From Eggerthellaceae bacterium UBA5906 (GTDB taxonomy: Bacteria > Actinomycetota > Coriobacteriia > Coriobacteriales > Eggerthellaceae), in contig DJEE01000136.1 of NCBI GenBank assembly GCA_002431805.1, positions 6,800-18,485 on the forward strand: a DNA stretch of 11,686 nt, written 5' to 3'. The notes under the pieces are model-generated. The model was not told where the DNA came from. It saw nothing but the letters and a program-made list of their open reading frames with translations, and ran no database searches. Made by a program: the position numbers and the translations under genes. How positions within the stretch are numbered: the first letter of the stretch is position 1; every line of letters starts with the position of its first letter. Shown in pieces: positions 1 through 5,655 of the stretch.

Positions 1-590
1 GGGCGGTTGTTGTCATCCAGCGTCATGGCCTCATACGGGCAGGCGTCGTAGCAGAAACGGCAGCCAATCAGCTTGTACGCCAGGCACCAGTCGGTGTTGA
101 TAACGGCGCGGCCGATGATGGTGTTCTCCTTCGTGGCACCCGCGGGCAGCTCAAGTGCGCGCGTGGGGCATGCCGACACGCACAGCGGCGTGCCGCCGTT
201 TTCCTCGGTGCACCAGTCGCAGTAGTTGTCGCTGAAGTCGAACGTTGGCGTGCGCATGTTCAAAATGCCGTCTTCAATATGCGCCGGGCGAATAACGTCG
301 CGCGGGCAAATCTCGTAGCATTTCTCGCAACGGATGCATGCGCTGATCAGGCGTTCGTCGTCTTGTCCTCCCGGAGGGCGAATAATGGCTTGCGGCGCCA
401 CGTACTTCAGGCCGCCCAGGCCCAGCATCACGGCAGCGCCGCCAATGCCCAAGCACAGGGTGCGGCGTGTCATGCCGCCCGTTTTCGTTTGTTCGCCGTT
501 TTGTGCAGCTTTCGTCCTTGCCCCGCTAGCTGCGCTCGTCTTGTCCGCGCGGTCTTCGGGCAGGTCCGTGCGGTTCTCGGTGTTCTCCAT
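1..590 (-). CDS. NapG-like 4Fe-4S ferredoxin with Tat signal, 3' end cut by window edge
   Basis: Reading the minus strand from an ATG at 590 gives an open frame of 196 codons that runs off the window at base 1, so the C-terminus is missing. AGGAG lies just upstream of the ATG. A charged stretch of about 38 residues leads to TRRTLCLG (41-48) and a Gly/Ala/Leu-rich hydrophobic segment, which is a twin-arginine signal or anchor. Cys motifs follow: CIRCEKCYEICP, then CDWC with a distant CVSACP, then CLAYKLIGCRFCYDACP. This spacing, with wide first intervals, is characteristic of the NapG/MauM family of periplasmic-side electron-transfer ferredoxins, which pass electrons from the quinone pool towards a molybdoenzyme. 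It is the third gene of the leftward operon, 121 bases after the TorD-type chaperone. The family call is good. Whether the partner is nitrate reductase or another enzyme cannot be told, because the catalytic subunit is not visible. Confidence 0.85.
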   Translation of the reverse strand, partial: MENTENRTDLPEDRADKTSAASGARTKAAQNGEQTKTGGMTRRTLCLGIGGAAVMLGLGGLKYVAPQAIIRPPGGQDDERLISACIRCEKCYEICPRDVIRPAHIEDGILNMRTPTFDFSDNYCDWCTEENGGTPLCVSACPTRALELPAGATKENTIIGRAVINTDWCLAYKLIGCRFCYDACPYEAMTLDDNNR

Positions 591-630
591 CGCTCCTTCT
601 TTCGCTCTAGCCCGATGTCAGCCCCCAAAT

Positions 631-704
631 CCGGCGCCCTCCACGCCGGGAAGCCTTTGTTGTGCAAACCGCCGTGCGCGCCGGCTTCCGCTCGCGCACG
701 GCGG
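631..704 (-). other. Two RNA hairpins between chaperone and ferredoxin genes
   Basis: The 121-base gap contains two stem-loops in the transcript sense. One is a 12-bp stem (669-680 with 693-704, core GCCGTGCGCG, 12-nt loop). The other is a 6-bp stem (631-636 with 644-649, CCGGCG/CGCCGG). Only a TTTG follows the first stem, so a true intrinsic terminator is doubtful. The structures may instead protect mRNA ends or reduce read-through, giving different amounts of chaperone and ferredoxin. The pairing is seen directly; the role is inferred. Confidence 0.5.
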
Positions 705-711
705 GTGGTGC

Positions 712-1413
712 CTATTCGTCCTCGGTGAGCACGTCGTCCAGAAACGCCTTGTCGGTGTTCAAGAAGCCGTCCGTCAGGTATGCCAGGCCCTGGTACAGGT
801 CGGTTTTCGCGAAACGCTTCATGTCGGCGGTCATCATGGGAACCCAGGAAAGCAGGTGGTCTTCCAGGAAGTTCTTCGACGTGGTCAAAAGCGCGGCGGC
901 CCCGTCTTCGTCGCCGCGACGCAGCGCGTCGGCCGCGCGGTTGGCCAGAATCTGCTCGAACTCCAGCTCAAGCGCCACGTGGTCTTCGCCCTCTTTCCAA
1001 CTGTCCTGTTTGTCCAGGCCAGCGGAGCGGTAAATGGCCAGCACCTCGTCGCGCGCGTCCTGCATGAGCAGGCGCTTTTCGGAGGTGTACACGCTTTCGA
1101 ACGGGTACGCGGCGGAAAACGCGTCCACGCCGTGGCCGATGAACACGCGCGTGTAGTCAACGGCCAGGTCGGTCAGGCTGTTCTCCCACGTGTTGGACAG
1201 GTACTTGGCCAGGCGCAGGTAGCCCTCGTCAACGTCGGAGTTACCCGTTGCGGCGGGGAAGCGCATGCCGTGCAGCTGGTCAAGCAGCGGCTGGTCGATT
1301 TCCACGCGGAACAAGCGGCTGAGCAGGCCATAGGTTGCAGCGCGTTGCTCGATCAGCTTGATAAGCTCGTCGGTGGTTGCCTCTTCGACGGCGGTGTTGG
1401 TGTTCTCAGCCAT
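712..1413 (-). CDS. TorD/DmsD-family molybdoenzyme assembly chaperone
   Basis: This 233-residue protein is within the usual size range of the TorD/DmsD/NarJ superfamily of cytoplasmic all-helical chaperones. These bind the twin-arginine leader of a molybdopterin oxidoreductase and hold the apoenzyme until cofactor insertion is complete. Family hallmarks are visible: an aromatic-rich FIGHGVDAFSAAYPFESVY (91-109), where TorD proteins carry their Y-x-x-LF...PYESVY motif; EDHVALELEFEQIL (143-156), matching the conserved E/D-D-H-x-ALELEF signature; and FLEDHLLSWVP (182-192). The ATG at 1413 follows the upstream stop by two bases, and its GAGGAG ribosome site lies inside the last codons of that gene, so translation is probably coupled. 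The substrate is unknown. The NapG-like ferredoxin downstream suggests a respiratory molybdoenzyme encoded further left. The superfamily call is firm, but no specific symbol is justified. Confidence 0.93.
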   Translation of the reverse strand: MAENTNTAVEEATTDELIKLIEQRAATYGLLSRLFRVEIDQPLLDQLHGMRFPAATGNSDVDEGYLRLAKYLSNTWENSLTDLAVDYTRVFIGHGVDAFSAAYPFESVYTSEKRLLMQDARDEVLAIYRSAGLDKQDSWKEGEDHVALELEFEQILANRAADALRRGDEDGAAALLTTSKNFLEDHLLSWVPMMTADMKRFAKTDLYQGLAYLTDGFLNTDKAFLDDVLTEDE

Positions 1414-1415
1414 GA

Positions 1416-2240
1416 TTAGTTCTCCTCAGATTCAGCCGCGGGTGCGTCCACGACGTCTGCCAGCATTTCCAGGCCTTGCTTGCCAATTTCGGTGGTGTAC
1501 CAGGCTTTGCACCATTCCAGCGCGTCGCATTTCTCCAGTTTGTCAACGAAGTGCGGCGCGTACAGGCGCGGCTTTTGCACGAGCGGGTCGTTGTCAACCT
1601 TGCCGTTGATGGCCGGAGTGGTGGCGCCGCCGTCAGCCGCGCACAGCGTGAGGATGCGCTTGTAGATAACGGCGTAGTGCGCGTCTTCGTCAAGCAGCGC
1701 GCGCAGGCGGTCGACGGGCTTGTCGGAATCGAGTTTTGCCTGGCCAGCCTCGGTGATGCGCCAGAACACCTCAACGGGCTCGGCGGCTTCCAGGTACTCC
1801 ACGCCGTCCACCACAACGGTTTTCGGCTCAACCTCAACCTCGTCGGCAGGCGTGCCGTCGGCGGTTACGCGCTCGATGGCGCCAGCGCGCTCAAGCAGGT
1901 TGCACAGATTGGCGGCCGAGTACACGCTGAAGTTGTCTTCTTGCAGCTTGTCGACGTGGGCGTTCACGTCGTTGACGGTTTGCGGCATTTCAACGAACGC
2001 CAGAATGCCCAGCAGCACCTTGCGGCGCGGGGCCATGGATGCGAACAGGTCGTCGATGCGCTCTTCCGGCGTGCGCATGTCAGCAGGTTCAGTCTGCTGT
2101 TCTTCGGGCGTATCGGTTGCGGAACTAATGGCGGTGTAGTCGCCGCCTTCGGCGTCCTCGTCCTCGTCGGCGCCGGTATCTTCTAGCGGATCGAACTCAT
2201 CAAGCTCGGAATCGAACAGATCGAAAGTGGAATCAGACAT
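1416..2240 (-). CDS. Acidic protein with two probable winged-helix domains, first gene of the molybdoenzyme-assembly operon
   Basis: I do not recognise a named family. The ATG at 2240 was chosen because GGGAGG lies just upstream and the protein then begins MSDSTFDLFDSELDEF; the open frame extends further upstream only through leader DNA. The 274 residues fall into three parts. Residues 1-65 are an Asp/Glu-rich, probably disordered tail. Residues 70-170 (RRKVLLGILAFVEMPQTVND, then a helix-rich stretch ending VFWRITEAGQAKL) look like a winged helix with a beta wing. Residues 188-262 (YKRILTLCAADGGATTPAIN to WYTTEIGKQGLEML) repeat that helix-helix-wing-'T-E-x-G' pattern. A strongly acidic tail suggests protein contact as much as DNA contact. 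Placement ahead of the TorD-type gene suggests a role in regulating or assembling the oxidoreductase. The fold is inferred from sequence pattern only. Confidence 0.8.
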   Translation of the reverse strand: MSDSTFDLFDSELDEFDPLEDTGADEDEDAEGGDYTAISSATDTPEEQQTEPADMRTPEERIDDLFASMAPRRKVLLGILAFVEMPQTVNDVNAHVDKLQEDNFSVYSAANLCNLLERAGAIERVTADGTPADEVEVEPKTVVVDGVEYLEAAEPVEVFWRITEAGQAKLDSDKPVDRLRALLDEDAHYAVIYKRILTLCAADGGATTPAINGKVDNDPLVQKPRLYAPHFVDKLEKCDALEWCKAWYTTEIGKQGLEMLADVVDAPAAESEEN

Positions 2241-2271
2241 GCTCCGCCCCTCCCAGACATCGCTTACAACT

Positions 2272-2303
2272 AAAACAAGCGTCTGCCGTTGTGGCATGAC
2301 GCT
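2272..2303 (-). terminator. Candidate attenuator terminator in the operon leader
   Basis: In the leftward transcript, AGCGTC-A-TGCC pairs with GGCA-GACGCT (10 bp, one bulged A, 5-nt ACAAC loop) and is followed directly by TGTTTT. It sits between the predicted promoter (2414-2443) and the first ATG (2240), so it would stop transcription before the operon. A second copy of GGCAGAC lies upstream in the same leader (plus-strand GTCTGCCG at 2370-2377, repeated at 2281-2288). That copy could pair with the same GTC-A-TGCC segment and prevent the terminator from forming. The stems and repeat are seen directly; the switching is inference. Confidence 0.5.
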
Positions 2304-2331
2304 ACAGTGCCGGCCCGTAAGACCGACTCCG

Positions 2332-2353
2332 GGAACTTCACCCCTGAAGCTCC
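2332..2353 (-). other. Structured leader hairpin upstream of the attenuator
   Basis: The leader RNA can form a 9-bp hairpin, GGAGCTTCA with TGAAGTTCC, closed by a GGGG loop and with one G-U pair. It is followed by a second hairpin, GTCGGTC with GGCCGGC (roughly 2306-2324), and then by the candidate terminator. Three consecutive stems in a leader of about 165 nt suggest a regulatory RNA. The segment from the GGTGAA here to the GGCACTGTAG at about 2301-2310 faintly recalls the cobalamin-riboswitch core, but I find no B12 box, so no ligand is assigned. Confidence 0.4.
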
Positions 2354-2413
2354 AGCTTTTGCAAACAATGTCTGCCGCGCGCCTCTCGCACGCCGGCGGA
2401 CTCCCCGCTTGCG

Positions 2414-2443
2414 ATGATATGCGTCCTCGGCGGGCGGTGTCAA
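2414..2443 (-). promoter_or_regulatory. Sigma-70-type promoter for the leftward operon
   Basis: On the minus strand, a perfect TTGACA (2438-2443) is separated by 18 bases from TATCAT (2414-2419). It is the best promoter match in the window. Transcription would begin near 2407, leaving a leader of about 165 nt before the ATG at 2240, which contains the hairpins and candidate attenuator described separately. Confidence 0.65.
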
Positions 2444-2525
2444 GACGGCAGTTAGCGGTAAGCGTTGTGCTTTCTTGAGGATAATTTGCTGGCGGCGCAC
2501 AAGCCGTCATCTCGGTGGCTGGCGT

Positions 2526-2555
2526 TTGACAACGGGCGGGCGGTTGCGCGATACT
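2526..2555 (+). promoter_or_regulatory. Probable promoter for the rightward unknown gene
   Basis: TTGACA (2526-2531), an 18-base spacer and GATACT (2550-2555) lie about 100 bases before the ATG at 2654. It is divergent from the leftward operon promoter, and the two -35 boxes are about 80 bases apart, so one regulator bound between them could affect both directions. The -10 match is moderate. Confidence 0.45.
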
Positions 2556-2653
2556 TCGCCACGGGGTTTGGGGAAGAATGCAAGTGGATAACGAATGGAC
2601 GCACGCAGGAAGCGGCGCCCGTTTGCTTTGCTCTCAAGAAAGGAAGATGAGCC

Positions 2654-3493
2654 ATGACCGCTTTTATTCGACCCTCTTTAATTTTGCGTATGGACCTGGA
2701 CGAACGTTTATTCAACGACGAGCAGGTTGCCGACATTAAGCGCTCGTATTCCTACGTGGCGCCTTCGCTGGTTCAGTCGCACAAACCGGCCGACGAACAG
2801 CGCGTGGAAAACGTGATGCGTTTCATGATCAAGCTGCATCGCCCGTACTGGGACAAGTCCGACGCCGAGGCGCAAGAGCTGTGGCAGGGCGTTATGCCTA
2901 AGTGGCTGCACAACATGTTTGCGAAGGTGTCCAATACCATCACGGCCGCGAACAACATCCATGCTGAAAACGGCGAGCCGGCTTTTCCGTATCACTGGCT
3001 TGAGCTGGAGTTCGGCGACAACGCGCTTATGGCCGTGAAAACGGGCAGCGATTCGTCGTTCCCGGCCGACGGCGTTGACATGGTCGAGCGCGTGCGCGAC
3101 CTCATGAACGAGGGCGCGTTCGGCGACGGCGTCGCATGTGTGCGCATTCCGTCGCGCGCTAGCTACGAGGCACAGCTGGCAGCCGCCGAGGCTGCCGAGG
3201 CCGAGCGGGTTGCTGCCGAGCAAGCCGCCGCTGCCGAGGAAGCCGCAGCTGCCGAGGAAGTCGCCGAGGTTGCTGGCGCCGAAGCTGCCCAGGCCGCCGA
3301 AGCCACAGGCACCCAGGCTGCCGACCAGGCCGCGCCTGCAGGCGCAGACGACCAGGCTGCCGAGGAGCAGCCCGAACCCGCGTTCTCTGCGCCGGTGCTG
3401 CCTGCGTTCGACGTGGACTACAGCACGTGGGGCATCGAGTACGCCGATGGCGCCATCCGCGAGTTCGATGCCGAAACTGGCGCGTTCGCGTAA
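2654..3493 (+). CDS. Protein of unknown function with Ala/Glu-rich tract
   Basis: I do not recognise this 279-residue protein. The ATG at 2654 is preceded by AAAGGAAG at a suitable distance. Residues 1-165 look like a folded, soluble domain with a mix of charged helices and aromatic positions (RFMIKLHRPYWDKSD at 56-70, MPKWLHNMFAKVSNTITAAN at 81-100, FPYHWLELEFGDNALMAVKT at 111-130). Residues 171-239 are an Ala/Glu/Gln-rich low-complexity tract encoded by imperfect GCTGCCGAGG-type repeats. A conserved-looking aromatic/acidic tail follows (FDVDYSTWGIEYADGAIREF, 252-271). There is no signal peptide, membrane segment or Cys motif. It is transcribed away from the molybdoenzyme-assembly operon and may share control with it, but that is only positional evidence. 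The tract probably links two domains or forms a long helix. Confidence 0.8.
   Translation: MTAFIRPSLILRMDLDERLFNDEQVADIKRSYSYVAPSLVQSHKPADEQRVENVMRFMIKLHRPYWDKSDAEAQELWQGVMPKWLHNMFAKVSNTITAANNIHAENGEPAFPYHWLELEFGDNALMAVKTGSDSSFPADGVDMVERVRDLMNEGAFGDGVACVRIPSRASYEAQLAAAEAAEAERVAAEQAAAAEEAAAAEEVAEVAGAEAAQAAEATGTQAADQAAPAGADDQAAEEQPEPAFSAPVLPAFDVDYSTWGIEYADGAIREFDAETGAFA
3177..3370 (+). repeat. Degenerate GCTGCCGAGG-type coding repeat
   Basis: Within the unknown gene, short units built from GCT/GCC (Ala) and GAG/GAA (Glu) recur many times in register, giving the Ala/Glu tract. The repeat is imperfect, with Gln, Val and Thr codons interspersed, so it is probably stable, but codon-length expansion or loss would keep the frame. 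Confidence 0.6.
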
Positions 3494-3870
3494 GACGTCT
3501 GCTTCGGGCTCCGTACTGTTTGTGCAAGGCGCCCGCCTTGTACCCTGTGTGCGGGCGTGCTAGCTGGGCTTCTGCGTCGTGTCTCGCGATGTGCGTGCTG
3601 CGCGAGCATTCGGGGCACGGCTGTCGCGTGGGGGTGTCCTTCCGTGCGCGGCTTTGCAGCTTGGAGCGTCGAAATTCGGCATGGGGTAGCTTTCGTGCAC
3701 GGTTTCTGAAGGCTTAGCCGAGCGCGAAGACGCAAAACCCCAGGTTAGCTTGCGCGGCTGAAAGGAACCAGCGGCTTGCGCCCTGCAAAACCGTGCACAG
3801 AAGCAGGGGGCGTGAGCCGTTGCGCGTTTGGTCGCGCAAAAATGGCGGGTCCGCCTTTGCGGGCGGGCCT
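3494..3870. other. Long intergenic stretch, no gene found
   Basis: No convincing gene with a ribosome site lies here. There is a short hairpin just after the upstream gene (CAAGGC 3525-3530, GCCC loop, GCCTTG 3535-3540), without a T-run. An 11-bp inverted repeat (GTGCACGGTTT 3695-3705 with 3788-3798) has arms about 80 bases apart. A CCCTGC/GCAGGG hairpin spans 3781-3808. A GGTCCGCC/GGCGGGCC stem (3848-3855 with 3862-3869) is followed by TGTTT and could be a weak terminator. The density of pairing would fit a small structured RNA, but I recognise none. Confidence 0.4.
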
Positions 3871-3872
3871 GT

Positions 3873-3906
3873 TTAACGCTGGTATATTGCTGTTTGCCAG
3901 CGTTAA
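3873..3906. promoter_or_regulatory. Operator-like inverted repeat upstream of the ferredoxin gene
   Basis: Perfect 10-bp arms, TTAACGCTGG (3873-3882) and CCAGCGTTAA (3897-3906), are separated by an AT-rich 14-base spacer. The centre is roughly 65-70 bases before the start site predicted from the TATACT at 3946, a position typical for class I activators. The -35 box there is poor, so the dyad is a good candidate activator site. The regulator is unknown. Confidence 0.5.
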
Positions 3907-3938
3907 CGTTTCAGGTTGCGGGGGCAACTGGTGGAGGG

Positions 3939-3959
3939 AAACCGCTATACTGGCGGTTT
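3939..3959 (+). promoter_or_regulatory. Probable promoter -10 inside a dyad
   Basis: TATACT (3946-3951) lies in a 7-bp inverted repeat, AAACCGC (3939-3945) and GCGGTTT (3953-3959), about 40 bases before the ATG at 3989. No good -35 hexamer is present at 16-18 bases. The dyad over the -10 may be a repressor site or a start-site hairpin. Confidence 0.45.
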
Positions 3960-3988
3960 GCAAGGGGGTAGACGAGAAAGGGGCAGAA

Positions 3989-5173
3989 ATGCCAAGCGCT
4001 AAGAATTTCTTCGGTCTGCTCGAAAAACTGCAGAGCGTTGACATTACGGTTCACCAGAACCGCTGCGCCGTTGTGCGCAATCGCAATGCCAAATGCATGA
4101 AGTGCGCGGAAGTGTGCACGTCGGGTTGCATTTCCTACGACGACAACGAGCTGATCATCTCGCCGGAAAAGTGCATCGGCTGCGGCACGTGCGCCACGGT
4201 GTGCCCAACGTGCGCGCTTGAGGCTCATCATCCCAACGACGCCGAGCTGCTGCATCAGTGCATCCAGGCCATGCGCGCGGCCGACGGCGAGGTGGTTATC
4301 GCCTGCGAGCAAATCGTGCAAGCCGCCGAAGGCCTGCTGGACATGGAAAAGGTCGTGTCCGTCACGTGCCTGGGCCGCGTGGAGGAAAGCTTGCTAACCA
4401 CGTTGGCGGTTGCCGGTGCGAAACACGTGAGCCTAGTTGAGGGCAAGTGCGCCGAGTGCGAGCACGCCACCGGCTTCCATATGGCCGAAAAGGTGCGCGA
4501 CACGGCAAACACGCTGCTGGAAACCTGGAACAGCCCCATGCGCGTTGACCTGGTGAAAAAGTTCCCGCACCAGGTGCGTCTGGAAGGCAAGGCTTCCTTC
4601 GACGCCGACAAGCGCAAGTTCTTCACCGACATGAAGTCCGAGGCGAAAACCGCCGCCGGCACCACGGCCGACTACGCCGTGAAAGAAACGCTGGGTATCG
4701 AGGACAAGCCCGAGCCGCGTTTCCAGAAGGTCATGGAGGACGGCACGCTGCCGCACTTCATCCCCGATCGCCGCGAACTGCTGCTGAACAGCCTGGCCAG
4801 CCTAGGCGAGCCGCAAGACGTCATGATTGAGACGCGCCTGTGGGGCCATGTAATCATCGACCCGGACAAATGCAGCAGCTGCCAGATGTGCGCCACGTTC
4901 TGCCCGACGGGTGCCATCAGCAAGTTCACTGACGAGGACGGCACGTTTGGCGTGGAGCATTTCCCGGGCGATTGCGTGAAGTGCCGTTGCTGCACGGACA
5001 TTTGCCCGAAGCACGCGCTCACGCTGTCCGACGAGGTGTTTGCTGTTGACCTGCTGTCGGGCGCGGTGGAGCGTTACGAGATGAAGCCGCTGGCGCATCC
5101 CATCGACGACCCGCACCAAATTTGGCACACCATGAAAGACCTGCTCGGCTGCGATCAAGTATACGAACGCTAG
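3989..5173 (+). CDS. Soluble multi-cluster 4Fe-4S protein with MvhD-like middle part
   Basis: The ATG at 3989 is preceded by AAAGGGG; the frame is open further upstream, but only through promoter DNA. The 394 residues carry two Fe-S regions. The N-terminal one has C26, C36, C39, C43, C47, then CIGCGTCATVCP (62-73). The C-terminal one has CSSCQMCATFCP (295-306) and a Cys-rich group at 329-339 ending CTDICP. That suggests four 4Fe-4S clusters. In the middle, VSVTCLGRVEESLL (123-136) and KCAEC (153-157) recall the MvhD/FrhD-type hydrogenase-delta family, in which a Cys after a beta strand and a later Cys pair hold a 2Fe-2S cluster. There is no signal peptide or membrane segment, so it should be a cytoplasmic electron carrier or adaptor. 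Neighbours do not reveal the redox partner. The Fe-S assignment is firm, the middle domain tentative. Confidence 0.88.
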   Translation: MPSAKNFFGLLEKLQSVDITVHQNRCAVVRNRNAKCMKCAEVCTSGCISYDDNELIISPEKCIGCGTCATVCPTCALEAHHPNDAELLHQCIQAMRAADGEVVIACEQIVQAAEGLLDMEKVVSVTCLGRVEESLLTTLAVAGAKHVSLVEGKCAECEHATGFHMAEKVRDTANTLLETWNSPMRVDLVKKFPHQVRLEGKASFDADKRKFFTDMKSEAKTAAGTTADYAVKETLGIEDKPEPRFQKVMEDGTLPHFIPDRRELLLNSLASLGEPQDVMIETRLWGHVIIDPDKCSSCQMCATFCPTGAISKFTDEDGTFGVEHFPGDCVKCRCCTDICPKHALTLSDEVFAVDLLSGAVERYEMKPLAHPIDDPHQIWHTMKDLLGCDQVYER

Positions 5174-5193
5174 CGCTAGCGAAGCGTCAACAA

Positions 5194-5229
5194 GCAGCGA
5201 AGGCCGCCCCTCGGGGCGGCCTTCGCTGC
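5194..5229. terminator. Long perfect hairpin after the 4Fe-4S gene
   Basis: A 16-bp perfect stem (5194-5209 with 5214-5229) with a CTCG loop begins 20 bases after the stop codon. There is no T-run afterwards, so it may be a factor-aided terminator or an mRNA 3'-end stabiliser. Its GCGAAGGCCG arm resembles that of the hairpin at 9673-9706. Confidence 0.65.
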
Positions 5230-5366
5230 GTTCGGGCCATGTTTGCCCGCCGAGGGGAGGGAGCGTCAGCCTGTCGCGAAGCGGCGTCAACCTGATGCCG
5301 GGGGCGCCAACCGGCCGTGGGGGGCGAACCTGCTGCCGGAAGGTATCAGCCCGACGCGGCAAGCCA

Positions 5367-5505
5367 AAAAGTCGATACGTTTGGATTTTAATTCGCAACA
5401 GCAAGGGAACCCGTTTTTCGCCAAGCTCCTGACCAGGGAAAACGTGAATCCAATCTGCGGCCCTACTTCGCAGGGTCGCATTAAAATCCAAACGTATCGA
5501 CTTTT
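5367..5505. repeat. 139-bp element with perfect 26-bp inverted arms (MITE-like or dispersed palindrome)
   Basis: The arm starting AAAAGTCGATACG at 5367-5392 is the exact reverse complement of 5480-5505. The arms enclose 87 bases, which contain a further hairpin next to the right arm (TGCGGCCCT 5456-5464 with AGGGTCGCA 5472-5480, one G-U pair). The arms are markedly AT-richer than the surroundings. No target-site duplication is obvious and there is no transposase. The size and architecture fit a miniature inverted-repeat element or another dispersed intergenic palindrome. In RNA, either strand would fold into one long stem, which could also end transcription. Short open frames across it, including KSIRLDFN-type peptides, appear to be artefacts. 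Confidence 0.7.
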
Positions 5506-5591
5506 CCGTGCAGCGCACCCCGTTTTGCTGCGCATTTTGCCTTTGCCGCCAGCCTGCGGCTGTTCTTTAAGCCCGTTTTCAGGCTGGGCCG

Positions 5592-5597
5592 TATACT
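5592..5597 (+). promoter_or_regulatory. Probable -10 box for the two-component operon
   Basis: GTATACTGG contains TATACT at 5592-5597, about 60 bases before the regulator ATG. No good -35 hexamer is at the right distance, as at the 3946 promoter, which also reads TATACTGG. The start could need an activator. Confidence 0.4.
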
Positions 5598-5613
5598 GGT
5601 ATCCGAACAAATG

Positions 5614-5635
5614 CGCCCGCGTGTTGGCGCGGGCG
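5614..5635 (+). other. 5' UTR hairpin ahead of the response regulator
   Basis: CGCCCGCG (5614-5621) pairs with CGCGGGCG (5628-5635) around a TGTTGG loop. It ends 7 bases before the GGAAGG ribosome site. It does not cover that site, so it more probably stabilises the mRNA start than blocks translation. Confidence 0.4.
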
Positions 5636-5655
5636 GACGGGACGGAAGGCAAATC

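Noticed and set aside
334..1419. Long plus-strand open frame (361 codons) across the ferredoxin and TorD genes
   Set aside because: It is antisense to the clear TorD-family and ferredoxin genes, its peptide is Arg/Val/His-rich without any motif, and no ribosome site supports it. It arises from G/C-rich third positions.
1476..2186. Plus-strand open frame of 236 codons opposite the winged-helix gene
   Set aside because: It is antisense to the operon gene, which has the better ribosome site, coupling to torD and sensible composition. The translation has no recognisable domain.
3494..3870. Possible tRNA, tmRNA, SRP or RNase P RNA in the long intergenic region
   Set aside because: None of their conserved sequences (for example a GTTCGA T-loop or the SRP GGAAG loop motif) could be found; only short stems are present.
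4802..5518. Minus-strand open frame covering the end of the 4Fe-4S gene and the inverted-repeat element
   Set aside because: It starts in the inverted repeat and runs antisense through a real gene. Its KSIRLDFN-like peptides are just the translation of the palindrome arms.
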